Assembly (NCBI RefSeq): GCF_029227915.1
Contig: NC_079886.1
Location: 2,480,001 to 2,544,000, forward strand
Source: Hydractinia symbiolongicarpus
Lineage: Eukaryota > Cnidaria > Hydrozoa > Anthoathecata > Hydractiniidae
Reading direction: 5' to 3'
DNA: 64,000 nucleotides
Under the pieces are notes generated by a model, which saw only the letters and a program-made list of their open reading frames with translations, made no database searches and was not told the origin of the DNA. The translations under genes and the position numbers were made by a program. Positions within the stretch are counted from its first letter, which is position 1. Each line of letters opens with the position of its first letter. Of the stretch, positions 36,642-50,655 are shown piece after piece.

Positions 36642-39600
36642 TAATTTAAAAAATCGTTTGGGAAGTGAATTTACTCGCAGGGTACTTTCTTTGTATACTT
36701 TTGACTATACGGGCCGAGTCCGTGATTTACGGGAAACTGCGGGTTTTCGTTTGCCGGCGATTAAACTTCTTTTATTTAGCGTCTCATCAAAAATGAAAAC
36801 ATTTTTGAAAACTACAAGTCTCATGCGTTTTAGTGGTGAAAAAATAATTTCAAAAATCGTTCGGGAAAGGAGTTTACTCCTTGAGTGCTTTCTTTGTATA
36901 CTTTTGACTATACGGGTCGAGTACCGGATTTGCGGGAAATCGCAGGTTTTCGTTTGCCGGCGATTAAACTTCTTTTATTCAGCGTCTTATCAAAAATGAA
37001 AATATTTTTGAAAACTACAAGTCTCATGCGTTTTAGTGGTGAAAAAATAATTTAAAAAATCGTTCTGAAAATCATTTTACTCACAGGGTACTTTCTTTGT
37101 ATACATTCGACTATAGGGGCCAAGCCCGGGATTTACAGGAAATCGCGGGTTTTCGTTTGCCGGCGAATAAACTTCTTTTATTCAGCGTCTCATCAAAAAT
37201 GAAATTAATTTTATAAAAAGTACAAGTCTCATGCGTTTTAGTGGTGAAAAAATAATTTAAAAAATCGTTCGGGAAATGAATTTACTCCCAGGGTACTTTC
37301 TTTGTATACTTTTGACTATACGGGCCGAGTCCAGGATTTACGGGAAATCGCGGGTTTTCGTTTGCCGGCGATTAAACTTCTTTAATTTAGCGTTTCATCA
37401 AAAATGAAAACATTTTTGAAAACTACAAGTCTCATGCGTTTTAGTGGTGAAAAAATAATTTAAAAAATCATTCGAGAAATCAGTTTACTCACAGGGTACT
37501 TTCTTTGTATACATTCGACTATATGGGGCCAAGCCCGGGATTTACAGGAAATCGCGGGTTTTCGTTTGCCGGCGATTAAACTTCTTTTATTCAGCGTCTC
37601 ATCAAAAATGAAAACATTTTTGAAAACTACAAGTCTCATGCGTTTTAGTGGTGAAAAAATAATTTAAAAAATTGTTCGGGAAATGAACTTACTCCCTGGG
37701 TACTTTCTTTGTATACTTTTGATTATACGGGCCGAGTACGGGATTTACGGGAAATCTCGGGTTCTCGTTTGCCGGCGATTAAACATCTTTTATTCAGCGT
37801 CTCATCAGAAATGAAATTAATTTTAAAAACTACAAGTCTCATGCGTTTTAGTGGTGAAACAATAATTTAAAAAATCGTTCGGGAAATGAATTTACTCCCA
37901 AGGTACTTTCTTTGTATACTTTTGACTATACGGGCCGAGTCCGGGATTTACGGGAAATCGCGGGTTTTCGTTTGCCGGCGATTAAACTTCTTTAATTTAG
38001 CGTTTCATCAAAAATAAAAACATTTTTGAAAACTACAAGTCTCATGCGTTTTAGTGGTGAAAAAATAATTTAGAAAATCGTTTTGAAAATCAGTTTACTC
38101 ACAGGGTACTTTCTATGTATACATTCGACTATAGGGGCCAAGCCCGGGATTGACAGGAAAACGCGGGTTTTCCTTTGCCGGCGATTAAACTTCTTTTATT
38201 CAGCGTCTCATCAAAAATGAAAACATTTTTGAGAACTACAAGTCTCATGCGTTTTAGTGGTGAAAAAATAATTTAAAAAATCGTTTGGGAAGTGAATTTA
38301 CTCGCAGGGTACTTTCTTTGTATACTTTTGACTATACGGGCCGAGTCCGTGATTTACGGGAAACTGCGGGTTTTCGTTTGCCGGCGATTAAACTTCTTTT
38401 ATTTAGCGTCTCATCAAAAATGAAAACATTTTTGAAAACTACAAGTCTCATGCGTTTTAGTGGTGAAAAAATAATTTCAAAAATCGTTCGGGAAAGGAGT
38501 TTACTCCTTGAGTGCTTTCTTTGTATACTTTTGACTATACGGGTCGAGTACCGGATTTGCGGGAAATCGCAGGTTTTCGTTTGCCGGCGATTAAACTTCT
38601 TTTATTCAGCGTCTTATCAAAAATGAAAATATTTTTGAAAACTACAAGTCTCATGCGTTTTAGTGGTGAAAAAATAATTTAAAAAATCGTTCTGAAAATC
38701 ATTTTACTCACAGGGTACTTTCTTTGTATACATTCGACTATAGGGGCCAAGCCCGGGATTTACAGGAAATCGCGGGTTTTCGTTTGCCGGCGAATAAACT
38801 TCTTTTATTCAGCGTCTCATCAAAAATGAAATTAATTTTAAAAAAAGTACAAGTCTCATGCGTTTTAGTGGTGAAAAAATAATTTAAAAAATCGTTCGGG
38901 AAATGAATTTACTCCCAGGGTACTTTCTTTGTATACTTTTGACTATACGGGCCGAGTCCAGGATTTTCGGGAAATCGCGGGTTTTCGTTTGCCGGCGATT
39001 AAACTTCTTTAATTTAGCGTTTCATCAAAAATGAAAACATTTTTGAAAACTACAAGTCTCATGCGTTTTAGTGGTGAAAAAATAATTTAAAAAATCATTC
39101 GAGAAATCAGTTTACTCACAGGGTACTTTCTTTGTATTTATTCGACTATATGGGGCCAAGCCCGGGATTTACAGGAAATCGCGGGTTTTCGTTTGCCGGC
39201 GATTAAACTTCTTTTATTCAGCGTCTCATCAAAAATGAAAACATTTTTGAAAACTACAAGTCTCATGCGTTTTAGTGGTGAAAAAATAATTTAAAAAATT
39301 GTTCGGGAAATGAACTTACTCCCTGGGTACTTTCTTTGTATACTTTTGATTATACGGGCCGAGTACGGGATTTACGGGAAATCTCGGGTTCTCGTTTGCC
39401 GGCGATTAAACATCTTTTATTCAGCGTCTCATCAAAAATGAAATTAATTTTAAAAACTACAAGTCTCATGCGTTTTAGTGGTGAAACAATAATTTAAAAA
39501 ATCGTTCGGGAAATGAATTTACTCCCAGGGTACTTTCTTTGTATACTTTTGACTATACGGGCCGAGTCCGGGATTTACGGGAAATCGCGGGTTTTCGTTT

Positions 39601-39895
39601 GCCGGCGATTAAACTTCTTTAATTTAGCGTTTCATCAAAAATAAAAACATTTTTGAAAACTACAAGTCTCATGCGTTTTAGTGGTGAAAAAATAATTTAG
39701 AAAATCGTTTTGAAAATCAGTTTACTCACAGGGTACTTTCTATGTATACATTCGACTATAGGGGCCAAGCCCGGGATTTACAGGAAAACGCGGGTTTTCC
39801 TTTGCCGGCGATTAAACTTCTTTTATTCAGCGTCTCATCAAAAATGAAAACATTTTTGAGAACTACAAGTCTCATGCGTTTTAGTGGTGAAAAAA
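36642..39895 (+). repeat. 1627-bp eight-monomer tandem duplication
   Basis: Copies at 36642-38268 and 38269-39895 share GTTTGGGAAGTGAA, GAAACTGCGGG, the CTCCTTGAGTGCTTTC monomer, an AAAAAGTACAAG change with two extra bases, and TTCTATGTATAC. The 3 bp beyond 8 x 203 come from those two bases plus TATATGGGG. Differences include TCAGAAATG only in the first copy and GGATTTTCGGG only in the second. Confidence 0.9.
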
Positions 39896-40098
39896 TAATT
39901 TAGAAAATCGTTTTGAAAATCAGTTTACTCACAGGGTACTTTCTATGTATACATTCGACTATAGGGGCCAAGCCCGGGATTTACAGGAAAACGCGGGTTT
40001 TCCTTTGCCGGCGATTAAACTTCTTTTATTCAGCGTCTCATCAAAAATGAAAACATTTTTGAGAACTACAAGTCTCATGCGTTTTAGTGGTGAAAAAA
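39693..40098 (+). repeat. Single-monomer tandem duplication
   Basis: The GTTTTGAAAATC monomer with the private TTCTATGTATAC occurs at 39693-39895 and again at 39896-40098, apparently unchanged. Elsewhere in the window this subtype is always followed by a different one. Confidence 0.85.
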
Positions 40099-43000
40099 TA
40101 ATTTAAAAAATCATTCGAGAAATCAGTTTACTCCCTGGGTACTTTTTTTGTGTACTTTTGACTATACGGGGCGAATACGGGATTTACGGGAAATCACGGG
40201 TTTTCGTTTGCCGGCGATTAAACTTCTTTTATTCAGCGTCTCATTAAAAATGAAAATAATTTTGAAAACTACAAGTCTCATGCGTTTTAGTGGTGAAAAA
40301 ATAATTTAAAAAATCATTCGGGAAATCAGTTTACTTCCTGCGTACTTTTTTTGGGTACTTTTGACTATACGGGCCGAGTACGGGATTTACGGGAAATCGC
40401 GGGTTTTCGTTTGCCGGCAATTAAACTTCTTTTATTCAGCGTCTCATCAAAAATGAAAACATTTTTGAAAACTACAAGTCTCATGCGTTTTAGTGGTGAA
40501 AAAATAATTTAAAAAATCGTTCCGGAAATGAATTTACTCCCAGGGTACTTTCTTTGTATACTTTTGACTATACGGGCCGAGTCCAGGATTTACGGGATAT
40601 CGCGGGTTTTCGTTTGCCGGCGATTAAACTTCTTTAATTTAGCGTTTCATCAAAAATGAAAACATTTTTGAAAACTACAAGTCTCATGCGTTTTAGTGGT
40701 GAAAAAATAATTTAAAAAATCATTCGGGAAATCAGTTTACTCCCTGGGTACTTTTTTGTATACTTTTGACTATACGGGTCAAGTACCGGATTTGCGGGAA
40801 ATCGCAGGTTTTCGTTTGCCGGCGATTAAACTTCTTTTATTCAGCGTCTTATCAAAAATGAAAATATTTTTGAAAACTACAAGTCTCATGCGTTTTAGTG
40901 GTGAAAAAATGATTTAAAAAATCGTTCTGAAAATCATTTTACTCACAGGGTACTTTCTTTGTATACATTCGACTATATGGGGCCAAGCCCGGGATTTACA
41001 GGAAATCGCGGGTTTTCGTTTGCCGGCGATTAAACTTCTTTTATTCAGCGTCTCATCAAAAATGAAAACATTTTTGAAAACTACAAGTCTCATGCGTTTT
41101 AGTGGTGAAAAAATAATTTAAAAAATTGTTCGGGAAATGATCTTACTCCCTGGGTACTTTCTTTGTATACTTTTGACTATACGGGCCGAGTACGGGATTT
41201 ACGGGAAATCGCGGGTTCTCGTTTGCCGGCGATCAAACATCTTTTATTCAGCGTCTCATCAAAAATGAAATTAATTTTAAAAACTACAAGTCTCATGCGT
41301 TTTAGTGGTGAAACAATAATTTAAAAAATCGTTCGGGAAATGAATTTACTCCCAGGGTACTTTCTTTGTATACTTTTGACTATACGGGCCGAGTCCGGGA
41401 TTTACGGGAAATCGCGGGTTTTCGTTTGCCGGCGATTAAACTTCTTTAATTTAGCGTTTCATCAAAAATGAAAACATTTTTGAAAACTACAAGTCTTATG
41501 CGTTTTAGTGGTGAAAAAATAATTTAAAAAATCGTTTTGAAAATCAGTTTACTCACAGGGTACTTTCTTTGTATACATTCGACTATAGGGGCCAAGCCCG
41601 GGATTTACAGGAAAACGCGGGTTTTCCTTTGCTGGCGATTAAACTTCTTTTATTCAGCGTCTCATCAAAAATGAAAACATTTTTGAGAACTACAAGTCTC
41701 ATGCGTTTTAGTGGTGAAAAAATAATTTAAAAAATCATTCGAGAAATCAGTTTACTCCCTGGGTACTTTTTTTGTATACTTTTGACTATACGGGGCGAAT
41801 ACGGGATTTACGGGAAATCACGGGTTTTCGTTTGCCGGCGATTAAACTTCTTTTATTCAGCGTCTCATCAAAAATGAAAATAATTTTGAAAACTACAAGT
41901 CTCATGCGTTTTAGTGGTGAAAAAATAATTTAAAAAATCATTCGGGAAATCAGTTTACTTCCTGCGTACTTTTTTTGGGTACTTTTGACTATACGGGCCG
42001 AGTACGGGATTTACGGGAAATCGCGGGTTTTTGTTTGCCGGCAATTAAACTTCTTTTATTCAGCGTCTCATCAAAAATGAAAACATTTTTGAAAACTACA
42101 AGTCTCATGCGTTTTAGTGGTGAAAAAATAATTTAAAAAATCGTTCCGGAAATGAATTTACTCCCAGGGTACATTCTTTGTATACTTTTGACTATACGGG
42201 CCGAGTCCAGGATTTACGGGAAATCGCGGGTTTTCGTTTGCCGGCGATTAAACTTCTTTAATTTAGCGTTTCATCAAAAATGAAAACATTTTTGAAAACT
42301 ACAAGTCTCATGCGTTTTAGTGGTGAAAAAATAATTTAAAAAATCATTCGAGAAATCAGTTTACTCCCTGGGTACTTTTTTGTATACTTTTGACTATACG
42401 GGTCAAGTACCGGATTTGCGGGAAATCGCAGGTTTTCGTTTGCCGGCGATTAAACTTCTTTTATTCAGCGTCTTATCAAAAATGAAAATATTTTTGAAAA
42501 CTACAAGTCTCATGCGTTTTAGTGGTGAAAAAATAATTTAAAAAATCGTTCTGAAAATCATTTTACTCACAGGGTACTTTCTTTGTATACATTCGACTAT
42601 ATGGGGCCAAGCCCGGGATTTACAGGAAATCGCGGGTTTTCGTTTGCCGGCGATTAAACTTCTTTTATTCAGCGTCTCATCAAAAATGAAAACATTTTTG
42701 AAAACTACAAGTCTCATGCGTTTTAGTGGTGAAAAAATAATTTAAAAAATTGTTCGGGAAATGATCTTACTCCCTGGGTACTTTCTTTGTATACTTTTGA
42801 CTATACGGGCCGAGTACGGGATTTACGGGAAATCGCGGGTTCTCGTTTGCCGGCGATTAAACATCTTTTATTCAGCGTCTCATCAAAAATGAAATTAATT
42901 TTAAAAACTACAAGTCTCATGCGTTTTAGTGGTGAAACAATAATTTAAAAAATCGTTCGGGAAATGAATTTAATCCCAGGGTACTTTCTTTGTATACTTT

Positions 43001-43346
43001 TGACTATACGGGCCGAGTCCGGGATTTACGGGAAATCGCGGGTTTTCGTTTGCCGGCGATTAAACTTCTTTAATTTAGCGTTTCATCAAAAATGAAAACA
43101 TTTTTGAAAACTACAAGTCTCATGCGTTTTAGTGGTGAAAAAATAATTTAAAAAATCGTTTTGAAAATCAGTTTACTCACAGGGTACTTTCTTTGTATAC
43201 ATTCGACTATAGGGGCCAAGCCCGGGATTTACAGGAAAACGCGGGTTTTCCTTTGCCGGCGATTAAACTTCTTTTATTCAGCGTCTCATCAAAAATGAAA
43301 ACATTTTTGAGAACTACAAGTCTCATGCGTTTTAGTGGTGAAAAAA
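40099..43346 (+). repeat. 1624-bp eight-monomer unit, two tandem copies
   Basis: Copies at 40099-41722 and 41723-43346. Order: GGGCGAATAC subtype, TGCGTAC/TTTGGGTAC subtype, GTTCCGG subtype, GGGTCAAGTACCGG subtype, GTTCTGAAAATCATT with TATATGGGG, GATCTTAC subtype, AACAATAATTT subtype, GTTTTGAAAATC subtype. A third unit starts at 43347 but leaves the order after three monomers. Confidence 0.85.
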
Positions 43347-46300
43347 TAATTTAAAAAATCATTCGAGAAATTAGTTTACTCCCTGGGTACTTTTTTGTAT
43401 ACTTTTGACTATACGGGCCGAATACGGGATTTACGGGAAATCACGGGTTTTCGTTTGCCGGCGATTAAATTCTTTTATTCAGCGTCTCATCAAAAATGAA
43501 AATAATTTTGAAAACTACAAGTCTCATGCGTTTTAGTGGTGAAAAAATAATTTAAAAAATCATTCGGGAAATCAGTTTACTTCCTGGGTACTTTTTTTAG
43601 GTACTTTTGACTATACGGGCCGAGTACGGGATTTACGGGAAATCGCGGGTTTTCGTTTGCCGGCAATTAAACTTCTTTTATTCAGCGTCTCATCAAAAAT
43701 GAAAACATTTTTGAAAACTACAAGTCTCATGCGTTTTAGTGGTGAAAAAATAATTTAAAAAATCGATCGGGAAATGAGTTTACTCCCTGGGTACTTTCTT
43801 TGTATACTTTTGACTATACGGGCCGAGTCCAGGATTTACGGGAAATCGCGGGTTTTCGTTTGCCGGCGATTAAACTTCTTTATATTAGCGTTTCATCAAA
43901 AATAAAAACATTTTTTGAAAACTACAAGTCTCATGCGTTTTAGTGGTGAAAAAATAATTTAAAAAATCATTCGGGAAATGAATTTACTCCCTGGGTACTT
44001 TCTTTGTATACTTTTGACTATACGGGCCGAGTCCGGGATTTACGGGAAATCGCGGGTTTTCGTTTGCCGGCGATTAAACTTCTTTTATTTAGCGTCTCAT
44101 CAAAAATGAAAACATTTTTGAAAACTACAAGTCTCATGCGTTTTAGTGGTGAAAAAATAATTTAAAAAATCGTTCGGGAAATGAGTTTACTCCCTGGGTA
44201 CTTTCTTTGTATACTTTTGACTATACGGGCCTAGTACGGGATTTACGGGAAATCGCGGGTTTTCGTTTGCCGGCGATTAAACTTCTTTTATTTAGCGTCT
44301 CATCAAAAATGAAAACATTTTTGAAAACTACAAGTCTCATGCGTTTTAGTGGTGAAAAAATAATTTAAAAAATCGTTCGGTAAATGAGTTTACTCCCTGG
44401 GTACTTTCTTTGTATACTTTTGACTATACGGGCCGAGTACGGGATTTATGGGAAATCGCGGGTTTTCGTTTGCCGGCGATTAAACTTCTTTTATTTAGCG
44501 TCTCAAAAAAAATGAAATTAATTTTGAAAACTACAAGTCTCATGCGTTTTAGTGGTGAAAAAATAATTTAAAAAATCGTTCTGAAAATCATTTTACTCAC
44601 AGGGTACTTTCTTTGTATACATTCGACTATATGGGGCCAAGCCCGGGATTTACAGGAAATCGCGGGTTTTCGTTTGCCGGCGATTAAACTTCTTTTATTC
44701 AGCGTCTCATCAAAAATGAAAACATTTTTGAAAACTACAAGTCTCATGCGTTTTAGTGGTGAAAAAATAATTTAAAAAATTGTTCGGGAAATGATCTTAC
44801 TCCCTGGGTACTTTCTTTGTATACTTTTGACTATACGGGCCGAGTACGGGATTTACGGGAAATCGCGGGTTCTCGTTTGCCGGCGATTAAACATCTTTTA
44901 TTCAGCGTCTCATCAAAAATGAAATTAATTTTAAAAACTACAAGTCTCATGCGTTTTAGTGGTGAAACAATAATTTAAAAAATCGTTCGGGAATTGAATT
45001 TACTCCCAGGGTACTTTCTTTGTATACTTTTGACTATACGGGCCGAGTTCGGGATTTACGGGAAATCGCGGGTTTTCGTTTGCCGGCGATTAAACTTCTT
45101 TAATTTAGCGTTTCATCAAAAATGAAAACATTTTTGAAAACTACAAGTCTCATGCGTTTTAGTGGTGAAAAAATAATTTAAAAAATCGTTCGGGAAATGA
45201 GTTTACTCCCTGGGTACTTTCTTTGTATACTTTTGACTATACGGGCCGAGTACGGGATTTATGGGAAATCGCGGGTTTTCGTTTGCCGGCGATTAAACTT
45301 CTTTTATTTAGCGTCTCAAAAAAAATGAAATTAATTTTGAAAACTACAAGTCTCATGCGTTTTAGTGGTGAAAAAATAATTTAAAAAATCGTTCTGAAAA
45401 TCATTTTACTCACAGGGTACTTTCTTTGTATACATTCGACTATATGGGGCCAAGCCCGGGATTTACAGGAAATCGCGGGTTTTCGTTTGCCGGCGATTAA
45501 ACTTCTTTTATTCAGCGTCTCATCAAAAATGAAAACATTTTTGAAAACTACAAGTCTCATGCGTTTTAGTGGTGAAAAAATAATTTAAAAAATTGTTCGG
45601 GAAATGACCTTACTCCCTGGGTACTTTCTTTGTATACTTTTGACTATACGGGCCGAGTACGGGATTTACGGGAAATCGCGTGTTCTCGTTTGCCGGCGAT
45701 TAAACATCTTTTATTCAGCGTCTCATCAAAAATGAAATTAATTTTAAAAACTACAAGTCTCATGCGTTTTAGTGGTGAAACAATAATTTAAAAAATCGTT
45801 CGGGAATTGAATTTACTCCCAGGGTACTTTCTTTGTATACTTTTGACTATACGGGCCGAGTTCGGGATTTACGGGAAATCGCGGGTTTTCGTTTGCCGGC
45901 GATTAAACTTCTTTAATTTAGCGTTTCATCAAAAATGAAAACATTTTTGAAAACTACAAGTCTCATGCGTTTTAGTGGTGAAAAAATAATTTAAAAAATC
46001 GTTTTGAAAATCAGTTTACTCACAGGGTACTTTCTTTGTATGCATTCGACTATAGGGGCCAAGCCCGGGATTTACAGGAAAACGCGGATTTTCCTTTGCC
46101 GGCGATTAAACTTCTTTTATTCAGCGTCTCATCAAAAATGAAAACATTTTTGAGAACTACAAGTCTCATGCGTTTTAGTGGTGAAAAAATAATTTAAAAA
46201 ATCATTCGAGAAATCAGTTTACTCCCTGGGTACTTTTTTGTATACTTTTGACTATACGGGCCGAATACGGGATTTACGGGAAATCACGGGTTTTCGTTTG

Positions 46301-46594
46301 CCGGCAATTAAACTTCTTTTATTCAGCGTCTCATCAAAAATGAAAACATTTTTGAAAACTACAAGTCTCATGCGTTTTAGTGGTGAAAAAATAATTTAAA
46401 AAATCGATCGGGAAATGAGTTTACTTCCTGGGTACTTTTTTTGGGTACTTTTGACTATACGGGCCGAGTCCAGGATTTACGGGAAATCGCGGGTTTTCGT
46501 TTGCCGGCGATTAAACTTCTTTTATTTAGCGTCTCATCAAAAATGAAAACATTTTTGAAAACTACAAGTCTCATGCGTTTTAGTGGTGAAAAAA
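43347..46594 (+). repeat. Satellite block containing an 813-bp duplication
   Basis: Sixteen monomers. Four of them at 44361-45173 are repeated at 45174-45986. Both copies have GGGATTTATGGG, CTCAAAAAAAATG, TATATGGGG (the extra base) and GAGTTCGGG. A monomer near 46190 joins the GGCCGAATAC head to the GGCAATT tail, so it is chimeric. Confidence 0.75.
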
Positions 46595-48624
46595 TAATTT
46601 AAAAAATCGTTCGGGAAATGAGTTTACTCCCTGGGTACTTTCTTTGTATACTTTTGACTATACGGGCCGAGTACGGGATTTATGGGAAATCGCGGGTTTT
46701 CGTTTGCCGGCGATTAAACTTCTTTTATTTAGCGTCTCAAAAAAAATGAAATTAATTTTGAAAACTACAAGTCTCATGCGTTTTAGTGGTGAAAAAATAA
46801 TTTAAAAAATCGTTCGGGAAATGAATTTACTCGCAGGGTACTTTCTTTGTATACTTTTGACTATACGGGCCGAGTCCGGGATTTACGGGAAATCGCAGGT
46901 TTTCGTTTGCCGGCAATTAAACTTCTTTTATTTAGCGTCTTATCAAAAATGAAAACATTTTTAAAAACTACAAGTCTCATGCGTTTTAGTGGTGAAAAAA
47001 TAATTTAAAAAATCGTTCAGGAAATGAGTTTACTCCTTGAGTACTTTCTTTGTATACTTTTGACTATACGGGGCTAGTACCGGATTTACGGGAAATTGCA
47101 GGTTTTCGTTTGCCGGCGATTAAACTTCTTTTATTCAGCGTCTTATCAAAATAGAAAACATTTTTGAAAACTACAAGTCTCATGCGTTTTAGTGGTGAGA
47201 AAATAATTTAAAAAATCGTTTTGAAAATCAGTTTACTCACAGGGTACTTTCTTTGTATACATTCGACTATAGGGGCCAAGCCCGGGATTTACAGGAAAAC
47301 GCGGGTTTTCCTTTGCCGGCGATTAAACTTCTTTTATTCAGCGTCTCATCAAAAATGAAAACATTTTTGAGAACTACAAGTCTCATGCGTTTTAGTGGTG
47401 AAAAAATAATTTAAAAAATCATTCGAGAAATCAGTTTACTCCCTGGGTACTTTTTTTGTATACTTTTGACTATACGGGCCGAATACGGGATTTACAGGAA
47501 ATCACGGGTTTTCGTTTGCCGGCGATTAAACTTCTTTTATTCAGCGTCTCATCAAAAATGAAAATAATTTTGAAAACTACAAATCTCATGCGTTTTAGTG
47601 GTGAAAAAATAATTTAAAAAATCATTCGGGAAATCAGTTTACTCCCTGGGTACTTTTTTTGGGTACTTTTGACTATACGGGCCGAGTACGGGATTTACGG
47701 GAAATCACGGGTTTTTGTTTGCCAGCGATTAAACTTCTTTTATTCAGCGTCTCATCAAAAATGAAAATAATTTTAAAAACTACAAGTCTCATGCGTTTTA
47801 GTGGTGAAAAAATAATTTAAAAAATCATTCGGAAAATCAGTTTACTCCCTGGGTAATTTCTTCGTATACTTTTGACTATACGGGCCTAGTACGGGATTTA
47901 CGGGAAATCGCGGGTTTTCGTTTGCCGGCGATTAAACTTCTTTTATTTAGCGTCTCATCAAAAATGAAAACATTTTTGAAAACTACAAGTCTCATGCGTT
48001 TTAGTGGTGAAAAAATAATTTAAAAAATCGTTCGGGAAATGAGTTTACTCCCTGGGTACTTTCTTTGTATACTTTTGACTATACGGGCCGAGTACGGGAT
48101 TTATGGGAAATCGCGGGTTTTCGTTTGCCGGCGATTAAACTTCTTTTATTTAGCGTCTCAAAAAAAATGAAATTAATTTTGAAAACTACAAGTCTCATGC
48201 GTTTTAGTGGTGAAAAAATAATTTAAAAAATCGTTCGGGAAATGAATTTACTCGCAGGGTACTTTCTTTGTATACTTTTGACTATACGGGCCGAGTCCGG
48301 GATTTACGGGAAATCGCAGGTTTTCGTTTGCCGGCGATTAAACTTCTTTTATTTAGCGTCTTATCAAAAATGAAAACATTTTTGAAAACTACAAGTCTCA
48401 TGCGTTTTAGTGGTGAAAAAATAATTTAAAAAATCGTTCGGGAAATGAGTTTACTCCTTGAGTACTTTCTTTGTATACTTTTGACTATACGGGGCTAGTA
48501 CCGGATTTACGGGAAATCGCGTGTTTTCGTTTGCCGGCGATTAAACTTCTTTTATTCAGCGTCTTATCAAAATAGAAAACATTTTTGAAAACTACAAGTC
48601 TCATGCGTTTTAGTGGTGAAAAAA
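46595..48624 (+). repeat. Seven-monomer unit of about 1421 bp, plus a partial second unit
   Basis: The unit starts with the GGGATTTATGGG / CTCAAAAAAAATG monomer at 46595 and returns at 48016. Order: that monomer, ACTCGCAG subtype, CTCCTTGAGTAC/GGGGCTAGTACC subtype, GTTTTGAAAATC subtype, GGCCGAATAC subtype, TTTGGGTAC/CACGGG subtype, CCTAGTAC subtype. This seven-monomer order underlies most of the array up to 64000. Confidence 0.8.
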
Positions 48625-50655
48625 TAATTTAAAAAATCGTTTTGAAAATCAGTTTACTCACAGGGTACTTTCTTTGTATACATTCGACTATAGGGGCCAA
48701 GCCCGGGATTTACAGGAAAACGCGGGTTTTCCTTTGCCGGCGATTAAACTTCTTTTATTCAGCGTCTCATCAAAAATGAAAACATTTTTGAGAACTACAA
48801 GTCTCATGCGTTTTAGTGGTGAAAAAATAATTTAAAAAATCATTCGAGAAATCAGTTTACTCCCTGGGTACTTTTTTTGTATACTTTTGACTATACGGGC
48901 CGAATACGGGATTTACGGGAAATCACGGGTTTTCGTTTGCCGGCGATTAAACTTCTTTTATTCAGCCTCTCATCAAAAATGAAAATAATTTTGAAAACTA
49001 CAAGTCTCATGCGTTTTAGTGGTGAAAAAATAATTTAAAAAATCATTCGGGAAATCAGTTTACTCCTTGGGTACTTTTTTTGGGTACTTTTGACTATACG
49101 GGCCGAGTACGGGATTTACGGGAAATCACGGGTTTTCGTTTGCCGGCGATTAAACTTCTTTTATTCAGCGTCTCATCAAAAATGAAAATAATTTTGAAAA
49201 CTACAAGTCTCATGCGTTTTAGTGGTGAAAAAATGATTTAAAAAATCATTCGGGAAATCAGTTTACTTCCTGGGTACTTTTTTTGGGTACTTTTGACTAT
49301 ACGGGCCGAGTACGGGATTTACGGGAAATCGCGGGTTTTCGTTTGCCGGCAATTAAACTTCTTTTATTCAGCGTCTCATCAAAAATGAAAACATTTTTGA
49401 AAACTACAAGTCTCATGCGTTTTAGTTGTGAAAAAATAATTTAAAAAATCGATCGGGAAATGAGTTTACTCTCTGGGTACTTTCTTTGTATACTTTTGAC
49501 TATACGGGCCGAGTCCAGGATTTACGGGAAATCGCGGGTTTTCGTTTGCCGGCGATTAAACTTTTTTAACTTAGCGTTTCATCAAAAATAAAAACATTTT
49601 TTGAAAACTACAAGTCTCATGCGTTTTAGTGGTGAAAAAATAATTTAAAAAATCGTTTTGAAAATCAGTTTACTCACAGGGTACTTTCTTTGTATACATT
49701 CGACTATAGGGGCCAAGCCCGGGATTTACAGGAAAACGCGGGTTTTCCTTTGCCGGCGATTAAACTTCTTTTATTCAGCGTCTCATCAAAAATGAAAACA
49801 TTTTTAAGAACTACAAGTCTCATGCGTTTTAGTGGTGAAAAAATAATTTAAAAAATCATTCGAGAAATCAGTTTACTCCCTGGGTACTTTTTTTGTATAC
49901 TTTTGACTATACGGGCCGAATACGGGATTTACGGGAAATCACGGGTTTTCGTTTGCCGGCGATTAAACTTCTTTTATTCAGCGTCTCATCAAAAATGAAA
50001 ATAATTTTGAAAACTACAAGTCTCATGCGTTTTAGTGGTGAAAAAATAATTTAAAAAATCATTCGGGAAATCAGTTTACTCCTTGGGTACTTTTTTTGGG
50101 TACTTTTGACTATACGGGCCGAGTACGGGATTTACGGGAAATCACGGGTTTTCGTTTGCCGGCGATTAAACTTCTTTTATTCAGCGTCTCATCAAAAATG
50201 AAAATAATTTTGAAAACTACAAGTCTCATGCGTTTTAGTGGTGAAAAAATGATTTAAAAAATCATTCGGGAAATCAGTTTACTTCCTGGGTACTTTTTTT
50301 GGGTACTTTTGACTATACGGGCCGAGTACGGGATTTACGGGAAATCGCGGGTTTTCGTTTGCCGGCAATTAAACTTCTTTTATTCAGCGTCTCATCAAAA
50401 ATGAAAACATTTTTGAAAACTACAAGTCTCATGCGTTTTAGTTGTGAAAAAATAATTTAAAAAATCGATCGGGAAATGAGTTTACTCCCTGGGTACTTTC
50501 TTTGTATACTTTTGACTATACGGGCCGAGTCCAGGATTTACGGGAAATCGCGGGTTTTCGTTTGCCGGCGATTAAACTTCTTTAACTTAGCGTTTCATCA
50601 AAAATAAAAACATTTTTGAAAACTACAAGTCTCATGCGTTTTAGTGGTGAAAAAA
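48625..50655 (+). repeat. Five-monomer tandem duplication (1016 and 1015 bp)
   Basis: Copies at 48625-49640 and 49641-50655 share CTCCTTGGGTAC, AAAAAATGATTTAAA, TTTTAGTTGTG and TTAACTTAGCG. The first copy has one extra T in CATTTTTTGA. The same five-monomer order does not occur in earlier parts of the window. Confidence 0.85.
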
